Of a stretch of 64,000 nt of DNA, positions 26,937-36,547 are shown one piece after another (position 1 is the first letter of the stretch; every line of letters starts with the position of its first letter). The notes under the pieces are model-generated. The model saw only the letters and a program-made list of their open reading frames with translations, did no database searches and had not been told where the DNA came from. Source of the stretch: Streptomyces sp. WM4235 (lineage in GTDB: Bacteria > Actinomycetota > Actinomycetes > Streptomycetales > Streptomycetaceae); NCBI RefSeq assembly GCF_001279725.1, contig NZ_LGDE01000002.1:1-64000 (forward strand). Direction: 5' to 3'. The translations under genes were made by a program, and so were the position numbers.

Positions 26937-27733
26937 ACCGTCCGCCGCTGTGCCTGACCGTCGCCGGATCGGACTCCGGCGGCGGCGCGGGCATCCAGGC
27001 CGACCTCAAGACGATGCTGGCGCTCGGCGTGCACGGGATGAGCGTGGTGACCGCCGTGACGGCCCAGAACTCGCTCGGCGTGCACGGGGCCTGGGAACTG
27101 CCCGCGGAGGCCGTCACGGCCCAGTACCGGGCCGTGGTGGACGACATCGGCGTCCAGGCCGTCAAGACCGGGATGCTGTCCTCCGCGTCGCTGGTGGAGA
27201 CGGTCGCCGAACTGTTGGCCGGCACCCCGGCCCCGGCGGTCGTGGACCCCGTCGGGGTCTCCAAGCACGGGGACGCGCTGCTCGCCGACTCGGCGCTGGA
27301 CGCCGTACGCGAGGAACTCCTGCCGCGGGCCACCGTGGCCACCCCCAACCTCGACGAGGTGACCCGACTCACCGGCCTGGTGGTGGAGACGGAGGACGAC
27401 ATGCGGCGGGCGGCCGACGCGATCCTCGGTCACGGTCCCCGGTGGGCGCTGATCAAGGGCGGACACCTGCGGACCCACGGCGACCAGGCCGTGGACCTGC
27501 TCACCGACGGCGCCGACGAGCGGTGGCTGCGCGCACCCCGGCACGACAACCGGCACACCCACGGCACGGGCTGCACCCTCGCGAGCGCGATCGCGGCGGG
27601 CCTCGCCAAGGGACTCGACGTCCCCGAGGCCGTCACCGCGGCCAAGGAGTACGTCACCGGGGCCATCGCCGCCGGCTTCGCGCTCGGCGGCGGCATCGGC
27701 CCCGTGGACCACGCCTGGCGTTGGCGGGCCTGA
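26933..27733 (+). CDS. thiD: Hydroxymethylpyrimidine (phosphate) kinase
   Basis: Ribokinase-fold enzyme that phosphorylates HMP and HMP-P for thiamine synthesis. It has 266 aa. Seen: [18 protein letters not shown] (about 11-28), VKTGMLSS, and [20 protein letters not shown] with the catalytic/anion-hole Gly-Thr-Gly-Cys. The ATG overlaps the thiL stop by 4 bp. Ends at a strong terminator. Confidence 0.96.
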   Translation: MNRPPLCLTVAGSDSGGGAGIQADLKTMLALGVHGMSVVTAVTAQNSLGVHGAWELPAEAVTAQYRAVVDDIGVQAVKTGMLSSASLVETVAELLAGTPAPAVVDPVGVSKHGDALLADSALDAVREELLPRATVATPNLDEVTRLTGLVVETEDDMRRAADAILGHGPRWALIKGGHLRTHGDQAVDLLTDGADERWLRAPRHDNRHTHGTGCTLASAIAAGLAKGLDVPEAVTAAKEYVTGAIAAGFALGGGIGPVDHAWRWRA

Positions 27734-27735
27734 AC

Positions 27736-27788
27736 GCGCGAAAGAGCTCCCGGGAACCCGTCGAGGGTTCCCGGGAGCTCTTTCGCGC
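27736..27788 (+). terminator. Terminator of thiL-thiD
   Basis: Perfect 24-bp stem (27736-27759 with 27765-27788), loop GTCGA, beginning 3 bp after the thiD stop. Confidence 0.9.
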
Positions 27789-27827
27789 TCGCTCGGGCAG
27801 GGCCCGCGCTCGCTTCAGGCAAGGCAA

Positions 27828-27856
27828 AAGGCCGGCCCACCAGGTGGGCCGGCCTT
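27828..27856 (-). terminator. Terminator of rpmB
   Basis: A 13-bp GC stem within 27828-27856, followed on the minus strand by TTTTGCC, 38 bp after the rpmB stop. Confidence 0.85.
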
Positions 27857-27894
27857 CTTGGCAACCGGAAAGGGCTGCGCTACGACGTGAGGCG

Positions 27895-28080
27895 TCAGCG
27901 CGAGACCTTGCCAGCCTTGATGCACGAGGTGCAGGCGTTGAGGCGCTTCGGCGTCCCATTGACCACGGCACGGACGCGCTGGATGTTCGGGTTCCAGCGA
28001 CGCGAGGTGCGGCGGTGCGAGTGGGAGATGCTGTTGCCGAAGCTCGGCCCCTTGGCGCAAACGTCGCAGTTGGCAGCCAC
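27895..28080 (-). CDS. rpmB: 50S ribosomal protein L28
   Basis: A 61-aa ribosomal protein. It keeps zinc-ribbon cysteines CDVC near the N-terminus and CTSC near the C-terminus, so this is the zinc-binding (C+) form. Motifs: [18 protein letters not shown] and GKVSR. The 241-bp region 28081-28321 upstream must hold divergent promoters for rpmB and the DAK2 gene; I could not assign them. Confidence 0.97.
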   Translation of the reverse strand: MAANCDVCAKGPSFGNSISHSHRRTSRRWNPNIQRVRAVVNGTPKRLNACTSCIKAGKVSR

Positions 28081-28321
28081 AGGTCACTCCAAAGACTTCA
28101 GATGCACTTACAGTGAATCCGGCGCACCGGAATCAGAGATCCGAAGTGGTTTGCCGGGGGAATGGCCCGACTCTCATCGGGCAACCGGAGCAGCATACAA
28201 CGTCTGCGCCGGTCCAAGAAAACTACCATGGCGCCCGCCGACCACGCCCCACGGTCCCGAGGCGCCGGCCACCCTTGGTTACCCTGCGGTGAACCCCGGC
28301 CCGCACAAGGAGGAACGCCCG

Positions 28322-29989
28322 GTGCCTTACGAGCCTCAGCCGCACACCCTCGACGCCGAAGCGGTGCGCACCTGGAGCTCGCTCGCCCTGGCCGCCCTGG
28401 GCCGCGCCCGCGAGGACATCGACGCGATCAACGTCTATCCCGTCGCCGACGCGGACACCGGCACCAACCTCTACCTGACCGCCGAATCGGCCGCCCGCGA
28501 GCTGGCGGCCGCCTTCGCGTCGGCCTCCGCGGACGTGACCGACACCACGCCGCCCGAGCCCGCCCGCCTCTCCCTGCCCGAGGCCGTACGGGCCTACGCG
28601 CACGGCGCCCTGACAGGCGCCCGGGGCAACTCCGGGACGATCCTCGCCCAACTCCTCCGCGGCGTCGCCGACGTGCTCGGCGCCGAACCCGAGGGACGCG
28701 ACCCCGGCCCGCTCCTCGCGCAGGCCCTCACCCGGGCCGCCGAGGAGGCGTACCAGGCCGTCGCGCACCCCGTCGAGGGGACCATGCTCACCGTCGCCGC
28801 GGCCGCGGCCAAAGCCGGCCACGCCGCCGAGGCCGCCGCCGGCACCGCCGTCGACGTGGCCCGCGCCGCCTACGACGGAGCCCGCGCGGCCCTCGCCGAG
28901 ACCCCGGGGCAGCTCGCCGCGCTGGGCCGGGCCGGGGTGGTCGACGCCGGGGGCTGCGGACTGGTCGCCGTGCTCGGCGCCCTCTGGCAGGCGCTGTCCG
29001 GCCGGGAACCCGCCGCCGAACCGATCCGCGGCCGGGCCGTGCCCGTACCCCGATCGCCGGAGCCGTGCGCCGAGGAGCACGGTGGGCCCGCGTACGAGGT
29101 GATCTACCTGCTGGAAGCCGGCGAGCCGGCCGTCGGGGAACTGCGCGCCCGCCTCGACGGGCTCGGCGACTCCCTCGTGGTGGTCGGCGGCGACGGGCTC
29201 TGGAACGTCCACGTCCACGTCGACGACCCGGGCGCCGCCGTCGAGGCCGGCGTCGTCGCCGGACGCCCCTACCGGATCCGGATCACCCACTTCGGCGACG
29301 AACGACGCCGGGCCGTCGCCCCGCGCGCCCAGCGGGCCGCGGTCGCCGTCGTACCGGGCGAGGGACTGGCCGGACTGTGCGGGGAGGCGGGCGCGACCAC
29401 CGTGCTCGCCCGCCCCGACGCACCCCCGGCACCCGCCGACCTGGTCGACGCCATCCGCCGGGCCCACGCCCGCGAGGTGGTGCTGCTGCCCAACGACTCC
29501 GAGTGGCGGGCCGCCGCCTCGGCCGCGGCGGAACAGGCCCGCGCCGACGGTGTGCGGGTCGCCGTGATCCCCACCCGCTCGGCGGTCCAGGGCCTGGCCG
29601 CACTCGCCGTGCACGACCCGGACGCCAGCTTCGACGAGGACGTCGTCGCCATGACCGCGGCGGCCGGAGCCACCCGCTACGGGGAACTCGCCGTCGCGGA
29701 ACGGCAGTCCTTCACCTCCGCCGGCATCTGCCAGGCCGGGGACGTCCTCGGACTCATCGACGGCGACGTCGCCGTCATCGGCCCCGGCCTGCCGGAGACC
29801 GCCGAGGCCGTCCTGGACCGCATGCTCGGCTCCGGCGGCGAACTCGTCACCCTGGTGCTCGGGGAGGACGTCCCGGACGCCCTCGCCGCCCGCCTGGAGG
29901 CCTACGTACAACACGGCCACCTGGCCGTCGACACGGTCACCTACCGGGGCGGACGGTACTCGGCGCCGCTCCTCATCGGGGTCGAATAG
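28322..29989 (+). CDS. DAK2 domain protein (FakA-like fatty-acid kinase)
   Basis: A 555-aa protein. An N-terminal Dak2 (DhaL-like) ATP-binding domain with NVYPVADADTGTNLY (metal-binding Asp residues, about 37-50), GARGNSGTILAQLLRG and HPVEGTML, then a middle domain (NVHVHVDDPG), then a DegV-like C-terminal part. This is the layout of FakA, which phosphorylates fatty acids held by a FakB protein; no fakB lies in the window. GTG 28322 follows AAGGAGGAAC. It sits before recG, as in many Gram-positives. Confidence 0.92.
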   Translation: MPYEPQPHTLDAEAVRTWSSLALAALGRAREDIDAINVYPVADADTGTNLYLTAESAARELAAAFASASADVTDTTPPEPARLSLPEAVRAYAHGALTGARGNSGTILAQLLRGVADVLGAEPEGRDPGPLLAQALTRAAEEAYQAVAHPVEGTMLTVAAAAAKAGHAAEAAAGTAVDVARAAYDGARAALAETPGQLAALGRAGVVDAGGCGLVAVLGALWQALSGREPAAEPIRGRAVPVPRSPEPCAEEHGGPAYEVIYLLEAGEPAVGELRARLDGLGDSLVVVGGDGLWNVHVHVDDPGAAVEAGVVAGRPYRIRITHFGDERRRAVAPRAQRAAVAVVPGEGLAGLCGEAGATTVLARPDAPPAPADLVDAIRRAHAREVVLLPNDSEWRAAASAAAEQARADGVRVAVIPTRSAVQGLAALAVHDPDASFDEDVVAMTAAAGATRYGELAVAERQSFTSAGICQAGDVLGLIDGDVAVIGPGLPETAEAVLDRMLGSGGELVTLVLGEDVPDALAARLEAYVQHGHLAVDTVTYRGGRYSAPLLIGVE

Positions 29990-30026
29990 GGGTCGAAGGA
30001 CGGGCTTGTCGGCGCCATGGTGTGCA

Positions 30027-32237
30027 ATGGAGCACGTGCCCGCGCTCGACGAAGACCTCAAGAAGACCCTCGGCCCCGCCACCGCCAAGGTGCTGGCCGA
30101 GCACCTCGGGCTGCACACGGCCCTGGACCTGCTGCACCACTACCCCCGGCGGTACGCCGAGCGCGGCGAGCTGACCTCCCTCGCGGACCTCGGCGACCAG
30201 CTCGACGAGCACGTCACGGTCGTCGCGCAGGTCGCCGACGCGCGACTGCTGACCTACCAGGGCGGTCGGGGCGGCGGGAAACGCCTCGAAGTCACCATCA
30301 CGGACGGCAGCGGCCGGCTCCAGTTGGTCTTCTTCGGTTCCGGCGTCCACAAGCCGCACAAGGACCTGCTGCCCGGCAGCCGCGCGATGTTCGCGGGCAA
30401 GGTCTCCCGGTTCAACCACAAACTCCAGCTCGCCCACCCCGCCTACGAGCCGCTCGGCAAGGACACGGACGACACCGGCGGCGCGGACGCCGCGGCCGCC
30501 TTCGCCGGCCGACTCATCCCGATCTACCCGGCGTGCAAGCAAATGGAGTCCTGGAAGATCGCCAAATGCGTGGACGCGGTGCTGCCCGGCGTCCGCGAGG
30601 CCGTCGACCCGCTCCCCGCCGCCCTGCGCGAGGGTCGCGGCCTGGTCCCGCTCACCGAGGCCCTGCTGAAGGTCCACCGCCCCACCACCAAGGCCGACGT
30701 GGAGGACGCCCGCCAACGCCTCAAGTGGGACGAGGCGTTCGTCCTCCAGGTGGCCCTCGCCCGCCGCCGGCACGCCGACTCCCAACTCCCGGCCGTCCCG
30801 CGCCGGCCCCGCCCGGGCGGACTCCTCGACGCCTTCGACGCGAAGCTGCCCTTCACCCTCACCGAGGGCCAGCGGACCGTCTCCAAGGAGATCTTCGACG
30901 ACCTCGCCACCGACCACCCCATGCACCGCCTGCTCCAGGGCGAGGTCGGCAGCGGCAAGACGATGGTCGCGCTGCGGGCCATGCTCGCCGTCGTCGACGC
31001 GGGCGGACAGGCCGCGATGCTCGCGCCCACCGAGGTGCTCGCCCAACAGCACCACCGCTCCATCACCGAGATGATGGGCGAACTCGCCGAGGGCGGCCTG
31101 CTGGGCGGATCCGACGAGGGCACCAAGGTCACGCTGCTCACCGGCTCGATGGGGGTGCCGGCCAGGCGCCGGGCGCTGCTGGACCTGGTGACCGGCGAGG
31201 CCGGCATCGTCATCGGCACCCACGCCCTGATCGAGGACAAGGTGCAGTTCCACGATCTCGGCCTGGTCGTCGTCGACGAACAGCACCGCTTCGGCGTCGA
31301 ACAGCGCGACGCGCTGCGCTCGAAGGGCAAACAGCCCCCGCACCTGCTGGTGATGACCGCGACCCCGATCCCGCGCACGGTCGCGATGACGGTCTTCGGC
31401 GATCTGGAGACCTCCGTACTGGACCAGCTGCCCGCCGGCCGTTCTCCCATCGCCACCCACGTGGTGCCCGCCAAGGACAAGCCGCACTTCCTCGCGCGCG
31501 CCTGGGAACGGGTGCGGGAGGAAGTCGAGAACGGCCACCAGGCCTACGTCGTCTGTCCGCGCATCGGCGACGGCGAGGACGAGCCCAAGAAGAAGAAGGC
31601 CGCCGAGGAGGACGGCGACAAGCGACCCCCGCTGGCCGTCCTGGAGATCGCCGACCAGCTCGCCCGGGGCCCGCTCGCCGGGCTGAGCGTCGAGGTGCTC
31701 CACGGACGCATGGACCCCGCGGACAAGGACGCCGTCATGCGCCGCTTCGCCGCCGGCGAGGTCAAGGTGCTGGTCGCCACCACCGTCATCGAGGTCGGGG
31801 TGAACGTCCCCAACTCCACGGTCATGGTGATCATGGACGCGGACCGGTTCGGGGTGTCCCAACTCCACCAGTTGCGCGGCCGCGTCGGCCGCGGCTCGGC
31901 ACCCGGGCTGTGCCTGCTGGTCAGCGAGATGCACGAGGCGAGCCCCGCCCGCGCCCGGCTCGCGGCCGTCGCCGCCACCCTCGACGGCTTCGAACTCTCC
32001 CGGATCGACCTGGAGCAGCGGCGCGAGGGCGACGTGCTGGGGCAGGCCCAGTCCGGGGTCCGCTCCTCGCTGCGCATGCTCGCCGTCATCGAGGACGAGG
32101 AGGTCATCGCCCAGGCCCGCGAGGAGGCCACCCGCGTGGTCGCCGAGGACCCCGAGCTGGAGCACCTGCCAGGCCTGCGGACCGCCCTGGACGCGCTGCT
32201 GGACACCGAGCGCGAGCAGTACCTGGAGAAGGGCTGA
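30027..32237 (+). CDS. recG: ATP-dependent DNA helicase RecG
   Basis: Branch-migration helicase that reverses stalled forks and processes D-loops. About 736 aa. N-terminal wedge/OB domain (about 60-140: RLEVTITDGSGRLQLVFF), helicase Walker A GEVGSGKT (about 306), VVDEQHRFG (DEQH box), TATPIPRT, VATTVIEVGVNVPN and QLRGRVGRG. It contains a Lys/Glu-rich insert (KKKKAAEEDG) in the second RecA domain. The start is uncertain: ATG 30027 (MEHVPALDE) is used, but TTG 30006 lies closer to the ribosome site GAAGGA and GTG 30036 is also possible. Confidence 0.95.
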   Translation: MEHVPALDEDLKKTLGPATAKVLAEHLGLHTALDLLHHYPRRYAERGELTSLADLGDQLDEHVTVVAQVADARLLTYQGGRGGGKRLEVTITDGSGRLQLVFFGSGVHKPHKDLLPGSRAMFAGKVSRFNHKLQLAHPAYEPLGKDTDDTGGADAAAAFAGRLIPIYPACKQMESWKIAKCVDAVLPGVREAVDPLPAALREGRGLVPLTEALLKVHRPTTKADVEDARQRLKWDEAFVLQVALARRRHADSQLPAVPRRPRPGGLLDAFDAKLPFTLTEGQRTVSKEIFDDLATDHPMHRLLQGEVGSGKTMVALRAMLAVVDAGGQAAMLAPTEVLAQQHHRSITEMMGELAEGGLLGGSDEGTKVTLLTGSMGVPARRRALLDLVTGEAGIVIGTHALIEDKVQFHDLGLVVVDEQHRFGVEQRDALRSKGKQPPHLLVMTATPIPRTVAMTVFGDLETSVLDQLPAGRSPIATHVVPAKDKPHFLARAWERVREEVENGHQAYVVCPRIGDGEDEPKKKKAAEEDGDKRPPLAVLEIADQLARGPLAGLSVEVLHGRMDPADKDAVMRRFAAGEVKVLVATTVIEVGVNVPNSTVMVIMDADRFGVSQLHQLRGRVGRGSAPGLCLLVSEMHEASPARARLAAVAATLDGFELSRIDLEQRREGDVLGQAQSGVRSSLRMLAVIEDEEVIAQAREEATRVVAEDPELEHLPGLRTALDALLDTEREQYLEKG

Positions 32238-32298
32238 GGACGACGACCTATCGTTGAACCGCTGAACGTTTCTCCGTCTCCCCACCGAAGGACCCCAG

Positions 32299-32877
32299 AT
32301 GACCCGCGTGATCGCCGGCAGCGCCGGCGGGCGACGGCTGACCGTGCCGCCCGGCACCGGCACCCGCCCGACCTCGGACCGGATGCGCGAAGGGCTCTTC
32401 TCCACCTGGGAGTCCCTGCACGGCGTCGAGGGCGCCCGCGTGCTCGACCTCTACGCGGGTTCCGGCGCGGTGGGGCTGGAGGCCCTCTCCCGCGGCGCCG
32501 AACGGGCCCTGCTGGTCGAGCCCGACGCGAAGGCCGCCAAGGCGATCAAGGACAACATCACGTCGGTGGGCCTGCCCGGCGCCGAATTCCGGTCGGGCCG
32601 GGCCGAACAGGTCGTGGCGGTCCCGCTCCACGAGGACCCGTACGACATCGTCTTCCTGGACCCGCCGTACGTCGTGGACCACGAGGAACTCCGGGAGATC
32701 CTCCTCACACTCCGGTCCAATGGCTGGCTCACGGAGGACGCACTGGTCACCGTGGAACGCAGCACCAGGAGCGGTGCCTTCCCGTGGCCCGACGGCTTCG
32801 AGCCGCTCCGGTCACGGAAGTACGGCGAAGGGACCCTCTGGTACGGTCGCGCCGCCTTCACCAGCGAAAACTCATGA
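32299..32877 (+). CDS. rsmD: 16S rRNA (guanine-966-N2)-methyltransferase
   Basis: A 192-aa SAM-dependent methyltransferase. SAM motif VLDLYAGSGAVGLEALSRGA (about 51-70) and catalytic DPPY (about 121-124) are present, as is the N-terminal RVIAGSAGGRRL typical of RsmD. ATG 32299 after GAAGGACCCCAG. The stop overlaps the possible ATGATG start of coaD, and rsmD-coaD is a common pair. Confidence 0.96.
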   Translation: MTRVIAGSAGGRRLTVPPGTGTRPTSDRMREGLFSTWESLHGVEGARVLDLYAGSGAVGLEALSRGAERALLVEPDAKAAKAIKDNITSVGLPGAEFRSGRAEQVVAVPLHEDPYDIVFLDPPYVVDHEELREILLTLRSNGWLTEDALVTVERSTRSGAFPWPDGFEPLRSRKYGEGTLWYGRAAFTSENS

Positions 32878-32906
32878 TGCCCGCACCGGGGAGCGAGGGA
32901 ATTCAG

Positions 32907-33386
32907 TTGCGCCGCGCCGTCTGTCCGGGGTCGTTCGACCCCATCACCAACGGACACCTCGACATCATCGGCCGGGCCTCCCGGCTCTACGACGTGGTCC
33001 ACGTCGCCGTGATGATCAACCAGTCCAAGCAGGGGTTGTTCACCGTCGAGGAGCGGATCGAGCTGATCCGGGAGGCGACGGCCGACTACGGGAACGTGGA
33101 GGTCGAGTCCTTCCACGGACTGCTGGTCGACTTCTGCAAGCAGCGGGACATCCCGGCCATCGTCAAGGGCCTGCGCGCCGTCAGCGACTTCGACTACGAG
33201 CTGCAGATGGCCCAGATGAACATGGGACTGTCGGGCGTCGAAACGCTGTTCGTGCCGACCAACCCCACCTACAGCTTCCTGTCGTCCTCCCTGGTCAAGG
33301 AGGTCGCCACCTGGGGCGGCGACGTGGCCCACCTGCTGCCGGCGCACGTGCACGCCGCCCTCCTGGAGCGACTGCGCGACCGCTGA
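32907..33386 (+). CDS. coaD: Phosphopantetheine adenylyltransferase
   Basis: Adenylylates 4'-phosphopantetheine in CoA synthesis. 159 aa from the TTG at 32907 (family length 159-165). Seen: CPGSFDPITNGHLDII (the nucleotidyltransferase T/HxGH motif), KGLRAVSDFDYE, and YSFLSSSLVKE. TTG is preferred because GAGGGA lies 7 bp upstream. Two in-frame ATGs at 32874 and 32877 overlapping the rsmD stop would add 10-11 residues. Confidence 0.95.
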   Translation: MRRAVCPGSFDPITNGHLDIIGRASRLYDVVHVAVMINQSKQGLFTVEERIELIREATADYGNVEVESFHGLLVDFCKQRDIPAIVKGLRAVSDFDYELQMAQMNMGLSGVETLFVPTNPTYSFLSSSLVKEVATWGGDVAHLLPAHVHAALLERLRDR

Positions 33387-33488
33387 CGGGTCGTTGTCGC
33401 CCCGGTCCCGCCCGGGCCCGTACCCCGGGGCCTTACAGTCGTCGGGTCCGACTCGGGAACCGCCCGAGGCCGAGAGAGTGCGAGCCCC

Positions 33489-34574
33489 ATGGACGTGCAG
33501 AAGAAGCTCGACGAGATCGTCGCGGCCGTCGGCGGCGCCCGGTCCATGCCCATGTCCTCCTCGTGCGTGATCAATCGCGCGGAGCTGCTCGCGCAGCTCG
33601 AAGAGGTGCGCGAGGCCCTGCCCGGGTCGCTCGAACAGGCGCGGGAGCTCATCGGCGGCCGGGAGCAGATGGTCGAGGAGGCCCGCCGGGAGGCGGACCG
33701 GATCATCGAGTCGGCGCACGCCCAACGGGGCTCCCTCATCTCCGACACGGAGGTCGCGCGCCGCTCGCAGGCCGAGGCGGACCGGATCCTCGCGGACGCC
33801 CGCCGGGAGGCCGAGGAGATCCGGGCCGAGGCGGACGACTACGTCGACAGCAAGCTCGCCAACTTCGAGGTCGTGCTCAGCAAGACCATCGGCTCGGTGG
33901 ACCGCGGCCGGGAGAAGCTGCTGGGACGCGGCCCGGGCCCGGCCGACGGCTACGAGGACCCCGCGGACCACGACGCCCCCGAGCCCAGCCCGGATCCGCA
34001 GGTCCGGCGCGAGCAGGCCGACGCGTACGTGGACACCAAGCTGGCGACCTTCGAGGCGGTGCTGTCCAAGACCCTGGAGGCGGTGGGGCGCGGCCGCCAG
34101 AAGCTGCTGGGGCGCGCGCCCGCGGACGACCTCGGTGCGCACATGGCGGCCCAGGACGCGGTGGGCCTCCAGCAGGGCCGCTCGTCGAGCGACGCGGACT
34201 TCCTGGCCGGTCTGGCCGAGCCGGCGGCCCCGGTGATCCCGGCCCAGGTCCAGGCGCCGGCGCCGCAGGAGCCCGTGTACGACGGCTACTCCTACCAGCA
34301 GCCGGCGGCCCACCAGCAGGACGCGTACGCCGCGTACCAGGATCCGTACGGCTACCAGCAGCAGCCCGATCCCTACGCCGGTTCCTACCAGCAGCAGCCG
34401 GACCCGTACGGGGCCTATCAGCAGCAGGTCCCGTCCTATCAGGACCAGCAGCACCAGGGCGGGCAACAGCACGAACAGCAGGTGCCCCGGCAGCCCGCGC
34501 TCGACGAGACCAGCTTCTTCGACACGAGCATGATCGACCTGAACCAGCTGCGACAGTACGAGCAGGGTCGCTAG
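33489..34574 (+). CDS. DivIVA-like coiled-coil protein with internal repeat
   Basis: A 361-aa protein. Residues about 50-125 are coiled coil, Glu/Ala/Arg-rich. A segment occurs twice: YVDSKLANFEVVLSKTIGSV then GREKLLGR, and YVDTKLATFEAVLSKTLEAV then GRQKLLGR, separated by an acidic linker. From about 250 it is Gln/Tyr/Pro-rich (YQQQPDPYG), ending in DLNQLRQYEQGR. It is often annotated as a cell-division initiation protein or ATP synthase subunit B-like, but no F-ATPase genes are near. Possibly cytoskeletal; function not established. ATG 33489. Confidence 0.85.
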   Translation: MDVQKKLDEIVAAVGGARSMPMSSSCVINRAELLAQLEEVREALPGSLEQARELIGGREQMVEEARREADRIIESAHAQRGSLISDTEVARRSQAEADRILADARREAEEIRAEADDYVDSKLANFEVVLSKTIGSVDRGREKLLGRGPGPADGYEDPADHDAPEPSPDPQVRREQADAYVDTKLATFEAVLSKTLEAVGRGRQKLLGRAPADDLGAHMAAQDAVGLQQGRSSSDADFLAGLAEPAAPVIPAQVQAPAPQEPVYDGYSYQQPAAHQQDAYAAYQDPYGYQQQPDPYAGSYQQQPDPYGAYQQQVPSYQDQQHQGGQQHEQQVPRQPALDETSFFDTSMIDLNQLRQYEQGR

Positions 34575-34602
34575 AGGCGCTCGGGTCGCTCTCGGGGCCG
34601 GA

Positions 34603-34632
34603 TTGGGCTCAGAGCGAGGCGGCGGGTATCCT
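34603..34632 (+). promoter_or_regulatory. Possible promoter for yceD-rpmF
   Basis: TTGGGC (34603-34608), 18-bp spacer, TATCCT (34627-34632), 74 bp before the chosen yceD start. Confidence 0.4.
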
Positions 34633-34706
34633 GGCTCTTCGGTCGCGCGTATGCACCGCGATCCATGCTGCCCGTGAGCGGCAGAAACTTTGATCTTCAG
34701 CGATCT

Positions 34707-35375
34707 GTGAAAGCAGGAACGGCCCTGAATACCCGCCTCGACCACCACAACCCCCTCGTGTTCGACACGCACGAGCTGGGGCGGCGTCCTGGTGCCATGC
34801 AGCGGCTGTCCCGTGAGATCGCGGCACCGGCGGACCTCGGTCTCGCCGGCGTCATCGGGGTACCGGAAGGCGCCCCGCTGAAGCTCAGCCTCCGCCTGGA
34901 GTCGGTCATGGAAGGGGTGCTTGTCACAGGCACCGCCCGTGCATCGGCCGTGGGGGAGTGCGTAAGGTGTCTGGAGTCTGTCGGGCGCGAGCTCAAGGCG
35001 GACTTCCAGGAGATGTTCTCGTACCCTGACGCCGACGACCGGAGCCGCTCCAAGGCGGAACCGGCCGACGACGCCGAGGACGACGAGGACACGCTCTTCC
35101 TCGAGGACGGCTTGTTCGACCTCGAACCCCTGCTGCGCGACGTGGTGGTGCTCGCACTGCCGCTGCAGCCGGTGTGCCGAGAAGACTGTCTCGGACTGTG
35201 CCCCGATTGCGGGCTCAGCCTGAACGACGACCCGGACCACCACCATGAGGCCGTCGACATCCGTTGGGCGGCCTTGCAGGAACTCGTCGTGACCGATCAG
35301 GACGACGAGAAGGACAACATGAGCGGCACTGCATCTGACGGAGTTCAGAGCGCCGCCGAGAAGCAGGAGAAGTAG
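34707..35375 (+). CDS. yceD: DUF177/YceD-family protein
   Basis: About 222 aa, usually encoded just before rpmF and linked to rRNA/L32 homeostasis. Core [25 protein letters not shown] (about 90) and [13 protein letters not shown] near residue 160 suggest metal binding. The start is uncertain: GTG 34707 has a poor ribosome site, while CTG 34725 (LNTRLDHH) has AGGAAC six bases upstream and would begin exactly at the conserved sequence. The TAG stop is 2 bp before rpmF. Confidence 0.85.
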   Translation: MKAGTALNTRLDHHNPLVFDTHELGRRPGAMQRLSREIAAPADLGLAGVIGVPEGAPLKLSLRLESVMEGVLVTGTARASAVGECVRCLESVGRELKADFQEMFSYPDADDRSRSKAEPADDAEDDEDTLFLEDGLFDLEPLLRDVVVLALPLQPVCREDCLGLCPDCGLSLNDDPDHHHEAVDIRWAALQELVVTDQDDEKDNMSGTASDGVQSAAEKQEK

Positions 35376-35377
35376 CC

Positions 35378-35551
35378 GTGGCTGTTCCGAAGCGGAAGAT
35401 GTCGCGCAGCAACACGCGCCACCGCCGGTCGCAGTGGAAGGCTGCGGTCCCCAACCTGGTTTCGTGCGAGCGCTGCCAGGAGCCGAAGCTCCAGCACATT
35501 GCGTGCCCGAGCTGCGGCACCTACAACAAGCGCCAGGTTCTCGAGGTCTGA
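35378..35551 (+). CDS. rpmF: 50S ribosomal protein L32
   Basis: A 57-aa ribosomal protein: [20 protein letters not shown] at the start and two zinc-ribbon pairs CERC (27-30) and CPSC (40-43), so the zinc-binding form. GTG 35378 follows AGCAGGAGAAG within the end of yceD. rnc begins 19 bp later, giving an operon yceD-rpmF-rnc. Confidence 0.96.
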   Translation: MAVPKRKMSRSNTRHRRSQWKAAVPNLVSCERCQEPKLQHIACPSCGTYNKRQVLEV

Positions 35552-35570
35552 GCGGCTGGTGAGAGGCGCA

Positions 35571-36416
35571 ATGTCTGAGCTGTCCAACGCTGAGAAGCAG
35601 GCAGACAGTAACAACGCGGCCTCGTCCCACGTGCTTCTGGAAGGGCGGCTCGGGTACCAACTCGAGACCGCCCTTCTGGTGCGTGCACTGACCCACCGCT
35701 CGTACGCGTACGAGAACGGCGGTCTGCCCACCAACGAGCGCCTGGAGTTCCTCGGGGACTCCGTGCTCGGCCTGGTGGTCACGGACACGTTGTACACGAC
35801 CCACCCGGACCTGCCGGAAGGCCAACTGGCCAAACTGCGGGCCGCTGTGGTCAACTCGCGCGCACTTGCGGAGGTCGGGCGTGGCCTCGAACTCGGCTCC
35901 TTCATCCGGCTCGGCCGGGGCGAAGAGGGCACGGGTGGCCGGGACAAGGCCTCCATCCTCGCCGACACCCTTGAAGCGGTGATCGGCGCGGTCTACCTCG
36001 ATCAGGGCCTCGACGCGGCCTCGGAGCTGGTCCACCGGCTCTTCGACCCGCTCATCGAGAAGTCCTCCAACCTCGGGGCCGGCCTGGACTGGAAGACCAG
36101 TCTCCAGGAGCTCACGGCGGCCGAAGGCCTTGGTGTACCGGAATACCTGGTCACCGAGACCGGTCCGGACCACGAGAAGACCTTCACAGCTGCCGCTCGC
36201 GTCGGTGGTGTCTCGTACGGCACCGGCACCGGCCGCAGCAAGAAGGAAGCGGAACAGCAGGCGGCCGAGTCCGCGTGGCGCGGGATCCGCGCCGCGGCGG
36301 ACGAGCGGATCGCGGCGGCAGCCGCTGCCGCAGCCGCTCCGGCAGAGGTCGTGGCTCCGGCCGCGGCCGAGGACGGCGGGGCGCCGACGCCCGTCGAACC
36401 GTCGCCGGGCGCCTGA
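35571..36416 (+). CDS. rnc: Ribonuclease III
   Basis: Double-stranded RNA endonuclease for rRNA maturation; in Streptomyces it is also AbsB, a global antibiotic regulator (family knowledge). It has 281 aa. Signature [13 protein letters not shown] at 55-67; second acidic site [15 protein letters not shown]; dsRBD at about 185-245 ending with [11 protein letters not shown]. An Ala-rich C-terminal tail of about 35 residues follows. ATG 35571; a GTG at 35559 is also in frame. Confidence 0.97.
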   Translation: MSELSNAEKQADSNNAASSHVLLEGRLGYQLETALLVRALTHRSYAYENGGLPTNERLEFLGDSVLGLVVTDTLYTTHPDLPEGQLAKLRAAVVNSRALAEVGRGLELGSFIRLGRGEEGTGGRDKASILADTLEAVIGAVYLDQGLDAASELVHRLFDPLIEKSSNLGAGLDWKTSLQELTAAEGLGVPEYLVTETGPDHEKTFTAAARVGGVSYGTGTGRSKKEAEQQAAESAWRGIRAAADERIAAAAAAAAAPAEVVAPAAAEDGGAPTPVEPSPGA

Positions 36417-36436
36417 CCCTTCCTTCGGGATGTTCC

Positions 36437-36470
36437 CCGCCCCCGCCCCTCTCCGGAGGGGCGGGGGCGG
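36437..36470 (+). terminator. Hairpin between rnc and mutM
   Basis: 14-bp GC stem (36437-36450 with 36457-36470), extendable by one C-G pair. 21 bp after the rnc stop. Confidence 0.65.
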
Positions 36471-36547
36471 TCCCGTTCCCGGGCACCCCGAGGGCGGCCG
36501 GTAGGCTCGGCGGAGCGTCCAGCCCCGTCGCCTCCCGGAGGAACACC

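Noticed and set aside
27895..28080. Zur-regulated zinc-free L28 paralogue
   Set aside because: The gene has both CxxC pairs, so it is the ordinary zinc-binding form.
30017..32257. Second 746-aa open frame overlapping recG
   Set aside because: Off-frame shadow: Arg/Pro-rich with no helicase motifs, whereas the other frame has all of them.
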